64,000 nucleotides of DNA from VRUE01 sp963807425 (GCA_963807425.1 CAWEBZ010000002.1:107253-171252), one strand, 5' to 3'. Positions 17,124-26,436 are shown, counted from the stretch's first letter. The notes: a model not told the origin generated them from the letters alone. Program-made: numbers and translations.

Positions 17124-19558
17124 CCGATCCGCTTCACCTGGAAGCGGAAGACGGCCGGTGAGCGATCGACGTTGCCGGCCGCGTCCCGGGCTTTCACCCG
17201 GACGACGTGCTTGCCGAGGCTGAAGCGCCGAGCGAACTGTTTCCCGCAAAAGCGCAGGAACCCACTATCCACTTTGCAGATGAAGGTCACACCGCTCTCG
17301 TTGGAGCCGAAGCGAAAAGCCGCTCGCGCGCGCCGGTGGCGAGTCCTGATCGTCTTTGGCGGGTGCTTGCGGAAGAAGGTGCGAGGGGGCCTGGCATCGA
17401 TCTCGAAGCTCACGGTCTCGCTCGTCCCAGCACGGCCGGCGGCGTCAACTCCACTGACAGCGATGCCATGGACACCTTCGGCCAGAGGCACCGCCGGCAC
17501 GAAGGGCGAGCTGCACGGCTGCGGCCCGCCACCGTCGATTGAGCAGGAGAAGGAGACCGGGCGGTTTGCGGTGAAGCCGATGCTGGGACGCGTGTTGTTG
17601 CTCAGCGCCTCCGGCCGTTCTGTGATCGAGATCGTCGGTGGCAGGGCGACACTGCTCACGGCGCCATAGGCATTGACCATCCCGGCGCCGACGGCGTTGG
17701 GCCCGAAGGCGCCGACCGGAGTCGCCGTCGCGGCGAGGGCCGTTCGCATCTGGCTGAAAGACAGGGAAGGGTTCGCCTGTCGCATCAGCGCCGCCACGGC
17801 GGCGGCATGGGGCGCGGCAGCGGAGGTGCCGAAGAAGCGCCATAGCCCCGCCTGGAAGGAACCGAAGAAGGTGTTGGCCGCACCATCCGTCGCGACCAGA
17901 TCGGGCTTGGAGATCTCTTCCGCGGGACTCAGCTCAGCGGCCGGGAGTTTGCCGCCCACCGGTCCGAAGTAGTGGGTGAGGGGACCTCGCGAGGAGAAGG
18001 CCTCGGGTTTCGAGCTGTCGTTGAACCGCACCGCACCGACACCAACCGCCGCCGCAGCGCCGCCGTGGCCGAAGATGGTTGGCCCGACCAGATCGCCGCC
18101 AGCGGATTCCGGGTACTCGGTGGAGCTCACCCCGCCGCCATTCTCGATCAGGGCAAATTTGAGCCTGGGATCTTCTTCGCCCGCAAAGCGATTGAGCACA
18201 AGCTGGACTTCCTGGTCAGAGCCGGTGTCGTTTTCCCACTGAAGGACCTCGAGCGGCCGCTGGGTATTCAGGTTGTCGTCGCCGGCGGCAACCAGGTCGA
18301 ATTCCCCTTCTCCGACTTCGACTTCAAGCGGGTCCCCATTCGAGTCGAGCAGGAACGCGTCGAGATCCGTTTTCACTCCCAACCAGGGCTCCGCCCATTG
18401 AAGGTCCACGAGCAGCGTTTCGCCCGCTTCCACAGTGATCCCGAAGGTGTCGTCGGTTTCCCCTTCATCCGGATCGAAGTCCATGCATTGTTCGGCTTTC
18501 AGTTCGGCAATCGCTTCGAGCGGGGCTGGGCAGCTTTCGGAGTCACGGAATTCCGGCGCTTCCCAGGAAGCGATGTCGCGACCTTCTTCATCGATCAGGT
18601 TGTTGTTGCCGACAGCGGAGAAGTAGGCGGCGCCGGCAGCAGTGACTTCATTGACCGCAACGGCAACCGGGCCGTCCTGGAAGAAGGGCTCTTCGAGGTA
18701 GAAAACGTCGTCGGCGATCACATCCGCCCCCAGCAGCTGCAGCGCCCTGATGTTCTGGGCAAAGCCGAACATCCCGTTGAAAGCGGTCGCGAAGGAGATC
18801 GAGGCACCAGGAGCAAGGTCGTGGACGATCTGGGCCATCGCCCGACCCTCGTCGGTGGCTTCTCCAGGATCGCCGAGGTCCTGGAAGACACCAACCGGCG
18901 TGGAGCGGCCACACGGGTTGCCGGGTCCGGGCAGGTCGCCGCTAGCCACATCCTGTGTGGCGCTCGTTGGCGCCGTGACGTCATCGTCGAAGGAGTCGGA
19001 GAGGATTCCAACCTCGACCCCGCTGCCATCGACACCGAAGGTCGAACGTGCGGAGAATGCGCCGAGCTGCGCGTCCCCCTCCGAAGTGACGAGCCCACTG
19101 CAGGTGGCGGAGACGACCGGGGCAAGGATCTCGGTGACGCTCTCCACCCTCGGCACGGCGGCAATGGCACGCAGATCCGCCGGCCTGGCGGTGATCGTCA
19201 CGGTCTCATGGAGAGGGTTGACGCTGACGACGCTCCCTCCCGCCATCCGCAGGGCATCCGCGGCGTCTGCCGCGGCGCGGCCGAAGCGCACGTCGACCAG
19301 CACCCGGCGGCCGTCGCGCAGCAGACTGCCGGGGCCCTCTGCGGCAACGCTCAGCGCCGCGGCCTGCTCGGCCTCGGGGGCCGTGCGCAGGGCGGGTGTC
19401 GCCAGCTCAGCCAACCGCGACGAAAGATCGCTCGAGCCGGACGAGGTCGAGAGCGCCTCTGCCGGCGCGGGCGCAACCACGGAGGCCACGACCAGCGCGG
19501 CAATCCAGAACGGGGGCGTCCGGACGCGGAATCGGTGCCCAGGTGTCATCGCAATCAC
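17120..19558 (-). CDS. Large secreted S8/S53-like serine protease
   Basis: About 812 aa. The signal peptide is near residues 10-35 (WIAALVVASVVAPAPAEA). The catalytic domain carries the Asp strand VGILSDSFDDD, the helix DEGRAMAQIVHDLAPGAS where subtilisins have HGTHxxG, and the Ser motif FFGTSAAAPHAAAVAALMRQ near residue 640. The usual catalytic His appears replaced by Glu, as in sedolisin-like members. The C-terminal ~180 residues are two Ig-like domains with Cys pairs and Ser/Arg-rich linkers. The GTG at 19558 is chosen because AGAGGA lies 12 bases upstream; an ATG at 19549 is possible. It is divergent from the cold-shock gene and probably degrades extracellular protein. Confidence 0.85.
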   Translation of the reverse strand: MIAMTPGHRFRVRTPPFWIAALVVASVVAPAPAEALSTSSGSSDLSSRLAELATPALRTAPEAEQAAALSVAAEGPGSLLRDGRRVLVDVRFGRAAADAADALRMAGGSVVSVNPLHETVTITARPADLRAIAAVPRVESVTEILAPVVSATCSGLVTSEGDAQLGAFSARSTFGVDGSGVEVGILSDSFDDDVTAPTSATQDVASGDLPGPGNPCGRSTPVGVFQDLGDPGEATDEGRAMAQIVHDLAPGASISFATAFNGMFGFAQNIRALQLLGADVIADDVFYLEEPFFQDGPVAVAVNEVTAAGAAYFSAVGNNNLIDEEGRDIASWEAPEFRDSESCPAPLEAIAELKAEQCMDFDPDEGETDDTFGITVEAGETLLVDLQWAEPWLGVKTDLDAFLLDSNGDPLEVEVGEGEFDLVAAGDDNLNTQRPLEVLQWENDTGSDQEVQLVLNRFAGEEDPRLKFALIENGGGVSSTEYPESAGGDLVGPTIFGHGGAAAAVGVGAVRFNDSSKPEAFSSRGPLTHYFGPVGGKLPAAELSPAEEISKPDLVATDGAANTFFGSFQAGLWRFFGTSAAAPHAAAVAALMRQANPSLSFSQMRTALAATATPVGAFGPNAVGAGMVNAYGAVSSVALPPTISITERPEALSNNTRPSIGFTANRPVSFSCSIDGGGPQPCSSPFVPAVPLAEGVHGIAVSGVDAAGRAGTSETVSFEIDARPPRTFFRKHPPKTIRTRHRRARAAFRFGSNESGVTFICKVDSGFLRFCGKQFARRFSLGKHVVRVKARDAAGNVDRSPAVFRFQVKRIG

Positions 19559-19751
19559 GGTATCGACTGGTCCTCTCGACTCCTCAACACGGCTAGACGA
19601 GCTTCCGAGCGCCGCGTCCCCGTACAGCTCTGGCCTGCTACGGTCCCCCGCGTTAGGTCGGATCGATATCCGGCAAAAGTCGTGTCTAGCGAGTCGCGTC
19701 GTTGCTTTACCGCATCCTCCGCGTTCGCAGCACATGAAGTGGAGGCAATGC

Positions 19752-19958
19752 ATGCCCACTGGAACAGTCAAGTGGTTCAGCGACGACAAGGGCTACGGGT
19801 TCATTACGCCCGACGATGGCTCTAAGGACGTCTTCGTCCATCACAGCGCGATCCTCGGCGAGGGCTTCAAGTCCCTGGCAGAGGGCGCCAAGGTGAGCTA
19901 CGAGTCCGAGGAAGGCCCCAAGGGCCCCGCCGCGGCGAGCGTTCAGCAGACTTCCTAG
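19752..19958 (+). CDS. Cold-shock protein (CspA family)
   Basis: 68 aa OB-fold RNA chaperone. It starts MPTGTVKWFSDDKGYGFITP with RNP1 (KGYGFI) and then RNP2 DVFVHHSAI, the two nucleic-acid-binding motifs. The Phe/His surface residues are intact. The start at 19752 follows GTGGAGGC; a second ATG four bases earlier is out of frame. The 193-bp region to the divergent protease gene leaves room for the long structured leader usual in csp genes, though I could not define a specific promoter. A strong intrinsic terminator follows at 19982-20013. Confidence 0.96.
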   Translation: MPTGTVKWFSDDKGYGFITPDDGSKDVFVHHSAILGEGFKSLAEGAKVSYESEEGPKGPAAASVQQTS

Positions 19959-19981
19959 TCGCACACCGCTCTTGAGCAGTA

Positions 19982-20013
19982 CGAGGCCCGCCACCTTGGC
20001 GGGCCTCGTTTTT
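19982..20013 (+). terminator. Intrinsic terminator after the cold-shock gene
   Basis: CGAGGCCCGCC pairs perfectly with GGCGGGCCTCG around the 5-nt loop ACCTT and is followed directly by TTTTT. This is a textbook rho-independent terminator 24 bp after the csp stop and 56 bp before the typA start. Confidence 0.95.
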
Positions 20014-20068
20014 GGCACGAGTTCCAGGCGGTGCCTGCTTAGGCACTGCCTCCTATCCTTCCCTTCCG

Positions 20069-21904
20069 ATGACCACTCGAAACGACCTTCGCAATATCGC
20101 AATCGTCGCCCACGTCGACCACGGCAAGACGACGCTGGTCGACGCGATGCTCTGGCAGTCCGGCGCCTTCCGCAAGGGCCAGGACGTCGCCGAGCGGGTG
20201 ATGGACTCGATGGACCTCGAGCGCGAGAAGGGAATCACGATCCTCGCCAAGAACACCGCCGTCAAATACGACGGGGTCAAGCTCAACATCGTCGACACCC
20301 CCGGTCACGCCGACTTCGGCGGCGAGGTGGAGCGTGGGCTGACCATGGTCGATGGCGTGCTGCTGCTAGTCGATGCGTCGGAGGGCCCGCTCCCCCAGAC
20401 CCGCTTCGTCCTGCGCAAGGCACTCGAGGCAAAGCTGCCGGTGATCCTCGTCGTCAACAAGGTCGACCGGCCCGACGCCCGCATCGGCGAGGTGGTCGAC
20501 GAGGTATACGAGCTCTTCCTCGATCTCGACGCCGATTCGGACCAGATCGATTTCCCGATCGTCTACACCAATGCCAAGGCGGGCTGGGCTTCGCTGGACG
20601 AGGGGGTCGAGGGCACCGACCTCTCCCCCCTGCTCGACCTGATGCTGGAGAAGATCCCCGCCCCTGAGCACGACCCCGAGCACCCGTTGCAGGCACACGT
20701 GACCAACCTCGACGCCTCGCCCTACGTCGGCCGGCTGGCACTCTGCCGGGTCCACAACGGGACGATCCGCTCCGGCCAGCAGATCGCCTGGTGCCGGGCA
20801 GACGGCTCGATCGCACGCGCCACGGTCTCCGAGCTTTACATCACCGAGGCGCTGGACCGAGTTCCGGCCGAGGAGGCCGGACCGGGCGAGATCATCGCCG
20901 TCGCCGGCATGGAAGAGGTGACGATCGGCGAGACCCTCGCCGATCCGGACGACCCGCGACCGCTGCCCGTGATCACCGTCGACGAGCCCTCGCTCTCGAT
21001 CGTGCTCGGCATCAACACCTCGCCGCTGGCCGGCACCGAGGGCAGCAAGCTGACCGCGCGCCAGGTCCGCGACCGCCTCGACGCCGAGCTGATCGGCAAC
21101 GTCTCGATCCGCGTCCTCGACACCGAGCGACCCGACGCATGGGAGGTGCAAGGGCGAGGTGAGCTGCAGCTGGTCGTCCTGCTCGAGCTGATGCGCCGCG
21201 AAGGCTTCGAGCTGACCGCGGGCCAGCCTCGCGTGCTCACCCAGGAGATCGACGGCAAGCTGCACGAGCCGGTCGAGCGGCTCTCGATCGATGCCCCCGA
21301 GGAGCACGTCGGCGCGATCACCCAGCTGCTGGCGCAGCGCAAGGGACGGCTCGAGCAGATGGTCAACCACTCGACCGGATGGGTGCGGATGGAATACCTG
21401 GTCCCCGCCCGCGGGCTGATCGGCTTCCGCACCGAATTCCTCACCGAGACCCGCGGCACCGGGATCATGCACCACGTCTTCGACCGCTGGGAGCGCTGGG
21501 CCGGAGACCTGCTCACCCGCTCGACCGGGGCCCTCGTCGCCGATCGCCGCGGCTCGACCGCGAGCAACGCCCTCTTCAACCTGCAAGACCGCGGCACCCT
21601 TTTCGTCGGTCCCGGCGAGGCGGTCTACGAGGGGATGATCGTCGGCGAGAACGCCCGCCCCGAGGATCTCGACGTCAATGCGATCAAGGAAAAGCACCAG
21701 ACCAACGTGCGCGCCTCGAGCGCCGACATCCTCGTGCGCCTGACACCCGCCACCCGGCTCTCGCTGGAGAACGCGCTCGAGTTCCTCCGCGACGACGAGT
21801 GCGTCGAAGTCACCCCCGAGTCGGTGCGGCTCCGCAAGACCGTGCTGGACAAGAACGCCCGCCAGAAGGCCGCCCGCCAGCGCACGCGGGCGATCGCCGG
21901 CTAG
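20069..21904 (+). CDS. typA: Ribosome-associated GTPase TypA/BipA
   Basis: 611 aa translational GTPase of the EF-G family, involved in stress and ribosome assembly. G1 is AHVDHGKTT, the switch II region is DTPGHADFGGEV, and G4 is VVNKVDRPDAR. Then come the beta-barrel domain 2, EF-G-like domains III/V (GRGELQLVVLLELMRREGFE), and the TypA-specific C-terminus with RGLIGFRTEFLTETRGTGI and the Lys-rich KTVLDKNARQKAARQR tail. The ATG at 20069 is the family start; an upstream in-frame ATG at 20012 lies in the csp terminator. It converges on the MFS gene across a 216-bp gap containing a large inverted-repeat element. Confidence 0.96.
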   Translation: MTTRNDLRNIAIVAHVDHGKTTLVDAMLWQSGAFRKGQDVAERVMDSMDLEREKGITILAKNTAVKYDGVKLNIVDTPGHADFGGEVERGLTMVDGVLLLVDASEGPLPQTRFVLRKALEAKLPVILVVNKVDRPDARIGEVVDEVYELFLDLDADSDQIDFPIVYTNAKAGWASLDEGVEGTDLSPLLDLMLEKIPAPEHDPEHPLQAHVTNLDASPYVGRLALCRVHNGTIRSGQQIAWCRADGSIARATVSELYITEALDRVPAEEAGPGEIIAVAGMEEVTIGETLADPDDPRPLPVITVDEPSLSIVLGINTSPLAGTEGSKLTARQVRDRLDAELIGNVSIRVLDTERPDAWEVQGRGELQLVVLLELMRREGFELTAGQPRVLTQEIDGKLHEPVERLSIDAPEEHVGAITQLLAQRKGRLEQMVNHSTGWVRMEYLVPARGLIGFRTEFLTETRGTGIMHHVFDRWERWAGDLLTRSTGALVADRRGSTASNALFNLQDRGTLFVGPGEAVYEGMIVGENARPEDLDVNAIKEKHQTNVRASSADILVRLTPATRLSLENALEFLRDDECVEVTPESVRLRKTVLDKNARQKAARQRTRAIAG

Positions 21905-21957
21905 AGGGCTGGTTCCAGAATTCCTGGGATGGAGAGGAGCCCGGCCGCCCTCCCGTC

Positions 21958-22064
21958 GAATTGATGGCGCACGGCCTTCGGCCTTAGCGCCGGATCTCGT
22001 GCGCGGCTACGCCGCGCGGAAACACAGTCGCTAAGCGAGCAAAGCTCGCGTGCGACATCAATTC
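21958..22064. repeat. 107-bp nested inverted-repeat element between convergent genes
   Basis: The outer arms GAATTGATGGCGCACG (21958-21973) and CGTGCGACATCAATTC (22049-22064) pair at 15 of 16 positions. Inside are further hairpins: GGCCTTCGGCC, GCGGCTACGCCGC and CTAAGCGAGCAAAGCTCGC. Weaker complementarity continues outward (TGGGATGG near 21925 with CCATCCCA near 22081). The layout resembles a REP/BIME-like palindromic unit or a bidirectional terminator. The rest of the 21905-22120 gap shows no gene. Confidence 0.7.
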
Positions 22065-22120
22065 CCGCAGAGGCGCACCTGCCATCCCACCGAGACCTAC
22101 GCCGACCTGGAATCGACCAC

Positions 22121-23734
22121 CTAGGCCGACGCGGTCGTCTGCGGCGCGACCATCGGCTTCGCCGGCAGCGCCCGCGTGAACCAGAACGAGCCGAGGACAA
22201 AGACCGCCACCGAGAGCAGCGCCACCTTCAGCGCAGAGACCTGGGCATCGTCGTAGCCGCTGGCGATCGCATCTGCCTCCTCTGGCTTCACGCCGGCTTT
22301 CTCGAGTTCCGCTTCGACGGTCGGAGTTGGGACGAAGGCGATCCCCTCCTCGGTCACAGCCGCAAGGCGCTCCTGCGTAGCAGGCGATATCTGCGGACTG
22401 TCGGCCACCGACTGGTTGAACGCTCCGGTCAACCCGCCCAAGAGGACAGCGCCGACCAGCGCCGTGCCCAGCGCGCCGCCCAGGTACTGGAAGGTGCCCT
22501 GGATCCCGCCCGCCTCGCTCGTCTCCGACGGCTTGACCGCGGACATGATCACGTTGCCGATCTGGGAGACCATCAGCCCGGCGCCGAACCCCATCACGCC
22601 GAGCGAAATGGCAAATGACACCGAGTTGAGCGACTGGTCGACCGAGCCGACCAGCCCGAGCACCGAGATCAGCAGCGCCACCAGCCCGGCCTGGACGATG
22701 GCGCGGGGAGAAAACCGGCCCGACAGCCTGGGTGCGGAAATTGCCGTGACCAGCATCACGACCGAGAGCGGCAGCAGCTGGACCCCGGTTTCGAAGGCGT
22801 CCTTGCCCAGCACCACCTGCAGGTAGAGCGGCACGGCGAAGAAGGTGCCGAGCAGGATCACCTGCTGGCAGAAGAACATGATCGCGCCGCCGCGCAGCTG
22901 TTCGATCCTCAGCAGGGCGATCCGCAGCAGCGGATCCTCGCCGCGGGCCTCGCGCCGCTCCACCCAGCGAGCGAAGCCGAGCAGCACGCCGAAGCCGGCG
23001 AGGATCACGAAGGGAACCGGCGAGAGGCCGAGCGGGGTGATCTCGGTACCGCCGACCTCTGGTGGGTTGCGAGGCAGGATCCAGCCCCAGGCGCTGCTCT
23101 GCAGGACGCCGAAGACGACGAGGAACAACCCCGCGACCGACAGTCCGCCGCCGACCCAGTCCAGCTTCGGCGCCTTCTCGCGGGGGGCGTCCTTGATCAT
23201 CCCCGAGGCGAGCAGGACGAAGATCGCGATCACGACCTCGCCGGCGAAGACGACGCGCCAGCTCAGCGCCGTGGTCACCGCGCCGCCGATCAGGGGCCCC
23301 GCGGCGGCGCCGGCCGCCGCCACCGCGCCGATGATCCCGTAGGCCGTCGCCCGCTGCCGCCCCTCGTAGTTGGAGGCGATCAGCGCCACCAGCGCCGGCA
23401 CCATGATCGCCGCGCCCAGCCCCTCGACCAGCGACCAGCCGAACAGCAGCCAACCGATCGACGGTGCGATCGAGGTCAATCCCGAGCCCAGCGCGAAGAC
23501 CACCAGGCCGATCAGGAAGGCGCGCTTGCGGCCCCAGATGTCGCCGAGCTTGCCGCCGATCAGCATCGTCGAGGCCATCACCAGCATGTAGGCGGTGATC
23601 GCCAGCTGCACCTGCTCGACCGTCGTGTCGAGGTCGGCGACGACGTTGGAGATCGAGACGTTCATCACCGTCGTGTCGAGGACGAGGATGAACTGGGCCG
23701 CCGAGAGGATGAGGATGACGCGCCAGGTCTTCAA
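22121..23734 (-). CDS. MFS efflux transporter, EmrB/QacA (DHA2, 14-TM) type
   Basis: 537 aa drug/proton antiporter in the inner membrane. The motif VLDTTVMNVSISNV in TM1 (Asp for proton coupling), GGKLGDIWGRKRAF (motif A, loop 2-3) and YGIIGAVAAAGAAAGPLIGG (motif C, antiporter signature) identify the DHA2 family. Fourteen hydrophobic segments can be counted, with a soluble loop near residues 425-480 before the last one. A TTG start at 23734 places it 3 bp after DUF2252, in the operon acyl-CoA dehydrogenase - DUF2252 - MFS. The exported substrate is unknown; the context hints at hydrophobic or fatty-acid-like compounds. Confidence 0.9.
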   Translation of the reverse strand: MKTWRVILILSAAQFILVLDTTVMNVSISNVVADLDTTVEQVQLAITAYMLVMASTMLIGGKLGDIWGRKRAFLIGLVVFALGSGLTSIAPSIGWLLFGWSLVEGLGAAIMVPALVALIASNYEGRQRATAYGIIGAVAAAGAAAGPLIGGAVTTALSWRVVFAGEVVIAIFVLLASGMIKDAPREKAPKLDWVGGGLSVAGLFLVVFGVLQSSAWGWILPRNPPEVGGTEITPLGLSPVPFVILAGFGVLLGFARWVERREARGEDPLLRIALLRIEQLRGGAIMFFCQQVILLGTFFAVPLYLQVVLGKDAFETGVQLLPLSVVMLVTAISAPRLSGRFSPRAIVQAGLVALLISVLGLVGSVDQSLNSVSFAISLGVMGFGAGLMVSQIGNVIMSAVKPSETSEAGGIQGTFQYLGGALGTALVGAVLLGGLTGAFNQSVADSPQISPATQERLAAVTEEGIAFVPTPTVEAELEKAGVKPEEADAIASGYDDAQVSALKVALLSVAVFVLGSFWFTRALPAKPMVAPQTTASA

Positions 23735-23737
23735 ACG

Positions 23738-25117
23738 CTAGGCGTCTCTCGCTTCGAGACGCCCCGACTCGATCGCTGCGACCAGGCCGGCGTGGTCGCG
23801 TTCGTTCTGGTCCGCGTAGCCAGCCGAGAACTCGGCGACCGCCGTCTCGAAGGCGTCGCCCGAGCCGAGGTAGGCACCGATCGCGACGGCACCTCCCGAA
23901 CGGGCGTGGGCTCGGGCGAGGGTCCAGCCGCACATGCGAGCGTAGGTTTCCAGGCCGCTCGGCGGCAGGGTCTCGACATCGACCGAGCCCTTCCCGTCCC
24001 AGAGCTGGCGCACGTAGAAGTGGCGCTCCTTCCCATCGATGCCGAGCGCCGGGCACCAGCCGAGGAAGCTGTCGCTCGCCGCCTGCATCAGCCACTGCCC
24101 CTCGACGACGCGGTGCCCGTGATTGTCGAACTTGCTTGCCCCGGTATAGGGCTCGAGCACCGATGCCTGTGCTTCCTTGGCCTGCAGGAAGAGCGGATCG
24201 GCATCGTCGCGACCGGTGAGCAGGATTATCCAGGCGCGGGTGCCGACGCTGCCCACCCCGACCACCTTGTGCGCCATGTGGCGGAAGCGATAGGTCTCCA
24301 GCAGGCGGCGCCTGTCTCCCTTCAGGCTGTCCGCGTAGCGCTCCAGCACCGCACGGATCTCACCCTCGACGCGTCGCTCGGTCTCCTCGTCGGGAATCAG
24401 CTCCTCGACCGGGACCAGAAGCGGCGGGCGGCTGGCGATTCGCAGCTCGCCATCAACCCGTTCGGTGAGGCGATCGAGCGCGCGCAGGCTGTCCTTTGCG
24501 CTCGCCTTGGCGGCACTCTTCTCCACTCGTCGCACCGCCTTGGCGCCGAGCACGCGCATCCGCTCCCTAACCGCATCGGCGTCGAGGCGCGCGTACCAGA
24601 CCTCCACGTTGCGCATCGAGGCGAAGCGCCGCATCGCCTCTCTGTACTCCTGGCCGACCGCAAGCAGAGCCGCCCGCCGTTGTTTGCGTTTGAAGCCGTT
24701 CCCCCTAGCCGCGATCTCGATGCTGGCAGCGAGGCGCTTGACGTCCCACTCCCACGGCCCCGGCAGGGTCTCGTCGAAGTCGTTGAGATCGAAGACGAGT
24801 CGCCGATCGGGCGCGGCGAAAGCGCCGAAGTTGCTCAGGTGGGCGTCGCCGCATGCCTGCACCTCGAGACCGCTGACCGGCGTGGCAGCAAGATCGGCCG
24901 CCATCACCGCGGCGGCGCCGCGATAGAAGGTGAAGGGCGAGACGGCCATCCGCCCGTAGCGGATCGGCAGCAACTCGGGGACGCGGTTGCGGGCCTGCTC
25001 TTCGAGGGTCGCGACCGGGTCGGCCCGATCGCCGGCTGGCTCCCACGCCGCGTGGGCGGAGCGGGGAGCCTGCGAGCGCGCCGCCTTCCCCGCGGCAGCG
25101 CGCTCGGAGACGTCCAT
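23738..25117 (-). CDS. DUF2252 family protein
   Basis: 459 aa. The family pattern is strong: NRVPELLPIRYGRMAVSPFTFYRGAA, VQACGDAHLSNFG, FDLNDFDETLPGPWEWDVKR and VVGVGSVGTRAWIILLTGRD. CGDAHLSNFG and DLNDFDE resemble the catalytic HxDxxxxN and DFD motifs of protein-kinase-like phosphotransferases, so a small-molecule kinase is a reasonable inference, but no reaction is established. Cytosolic. It lies 3 bp from genes on both sides, which places it between acyl-CoA dehydrogenase and an efflux pump under the operator at 26421. Confidence 0.88.
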   Translation of the reverse strand: MDVSERAAAGKAARSQAPRSAHAAWEPAGDRADPVATLEEQARNRVPELLPIRYGRMAVSPFTFYRGAAAVMAADLAATPVSGLEVQACGDAHLSNFGAFAAPDRRLVFDLNDFDETLPGPWEWDVKRLAASIEIAARGNGFKRKQRRAALLAVGQEYREAMRRFASMRNVEVWYARLDADAVRERMRVLGAKAVRRVEKSAAKASAKDSLRALDRLTERVDGELRIASRPPLLVPVEELIPDEETERRVEGEIRAVLERYADSLKGDRRRLLETYRFRHMAHKVVGVGSVGTRAWIILLTGRDDADPLFLQAKEAQASVLEPYTGASKFDNHGHRVVEGQWLMQAASDSFLGWCPALGIDGKERHFYVRQLWDGKGSVDVETLPPSGLETYARMCGWTLARAHARSGGAVAIGAYLGSGDAFETAVAEFSAGYADQNERDHAGLVAAIESGRLEARDA

Positions 25118-25120
25118 GTC

Positions 25121-26350
25121 CTAGACCGTAGCCGCTGCCTGCTCGGACTGGCTGCCCTCGGACGCCTTGGCCTTGGCGTCCGCCTCGGGCGTGGGCTCGT
25201 CAGCGCTGCGTGGAAGCAGCACTTCTTTAGCGATCACCAGGCGCTGGATCTGGCTGGTGCCCTCGTAGAGCTGCATGATCTTGGCGTCACGCATCAGCTT
25301 CTCGACCGGGTACTCCTTGATGAAGCCGTAGCCGCCGTAGACCTGCACGGCGTCGACGGTGATCTCCATCGCCGAGTCGGCGGCGAAGCGCTTGGCCATC
25401 GAGGAGACCTTGCTGTTGCGAATACCCTGATCAAGCAGAACCGCTGAGTTCCAGACCAGCAGGCGACCGGCCTCGACCTTGGTCGCCATGTCGGCGATCA
25501 TGAACTGGATCGCCTGGTGCATCGCGATCGGCACGCCGAACTGGACCCTTTCCTTGGAGTACTCCGTGGCGTACTCGAGCGCGGCACGACCGATGCCGAC
25601 TGCCATCGCCGAGACACCGGGACGGGTGCGGTCGAGCGTCATCATCGCCAGCTTGAAGCCCTTGTTTTCCTCGCCGAGGAGGTTCTCAGCGGGGATCTCG
25701 ACTTCGTCGAAGGAGATGGTCGCGGTATTAGACGCCCGCTGGCCCATCTTGTCCTCCTTCTTGTCGACGCTGACCCCGGGGAGGTCGGCGTCGACGACGA
25801 AGGCGCTGATCCCGCGATGGCCCGCCTCGGGATCGGTCTTGGCGTAGACCGTGAAGTAGTCGGCGTAGGTGCCGTTGGTGATGAAGCACTTGGAGCCGCT
25901 GATGACGTACTTGTCGCCCTTCTTCACGGCCTTCGTCTTCATCCCGCTGACGTCAGAGCCGGCGTCGGGCTCGGTCAGGCAGAAGGAGGCCAGCTTCGGC
26001 TCCTCGCAAAGCATCCCGAGGTACTTCTTCTTGGTCTCCTCGGAGCCGCCGAGGGTGATCGGCGCCGACGCGAGACCGTTGGCCATCAGCGAGGTGCCGA
26101 TGCCGGAGCAGCCCCAGCCCATCTCCTCCTCGATCAGGCAGCCGGAGAGGTAGTCGAGGCCGGGCCCACCGTAGGCCTCGGGGATGTGGGTGTTCATCAA
26201 CCCGACCTCCCAGGCCTTGTCGATGATGTCCTGCGGCCAGGTGCCGTCCTTGTCGTACTCCCAGGCGACCTTGCGGATCTCTTTCTCCGCGAAGTTGTGC
26301 GCCAGCTCGCGCAGGTCTTTCTGCTCGTCGGTCAGGGTGAAGTCAACCAC
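25121..26350 (-). CDS. Acyl-CoA dehydrogenase
   Basis: 409 aa FAD enzyme performing the first beta-oxidation step (acyl-CoA to trans-2-enoyl-CoA). Signatures are ASFCLTEPDAGSDVSGMKTK (ACADS_1-like), QFGVPIAMHQAIQFMIADMA, and the C-terminal VQVYGGYGFIKEYPVEKLMR with LYEGTSQIQRLVIAKEVL, where the Glu of YEGT is the catalytic base. A ~25-residue Ala/Glu/Ser-rich tail extends past the family end. GTG start with AAAAGGAG upstream. It is the first gene of a three-gene leftward operon, with a palindromic operator 71 bp before the start. Electrons would go to an ETF not encoded here. Confidence 0.95.
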   Translation of the reverse strand: MVDFTLTDEQKDLRELAHNFAEKEIRKVAWEYDKDGTWPQDIIDKAWEVGLMNTHIPEAYGGPGLDYLSGCLIEEEMGWGCSGIGTSLMANGLASAPITLGGSEETKKKYLGMLCEEPKLASFCLTEPDAGSDVSGMKTKAVKKGDKYVISGSKCFITNGTYADYFTVYAKTDPEAGHRGISAFVVDADLPGVSVDKKEDKMGQRASNTATISFDEVEIPAENLLGEENKGFKLAMMTLDRTRPGVSAMAVGIGRAALEYATEYSKERVQFGVPIAMHQAIQFMIADMATKVEAGRLLVWNSAVLLDQGIRNSKVSSMAKRFAADSAMEITVDAVQVYGGYGFIKEYPVEKLMRDAKIMQLYEGTSQIQRLVIAKEVLLPRSADEPTPEADAKAKASEGSQSEQAAATV

Positions 26351-26420
26351 GGGTCGGGACTCCTTTTCGTGCGTGCGTAAGCCGTTTCTTGCGGCCTCGC
26401 CACGAGGCGACGACCACCGA

Positions 26421-26436
26421 TTGACTGGTCAGTCAA
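26421..26436. promoter_or_regulatory. Putative TetR-type operator before the acyl-CoA dehydrogenase operon (copy 2 of 3)
   Basis: TTGACTG-GT-CAGTCAA has perfect 7-bp arms around a 2-bp centre. It lies in the 141-bp gap between the divergent acyl-CoA dehydrogenase and the small membrane-protein gene at 26492. It matches the sites at 57048 and 7722. Confidence 0.7.

Noticed and set aside
17972..19825. A 617-codon plus-strand frame opposite the protease gene
   Set aside because: The minus-strand frame has a signal peptide, catalytic motifs and Ig-like domains. The plus-strand translation is low-information and runs into the cold-shock gene.
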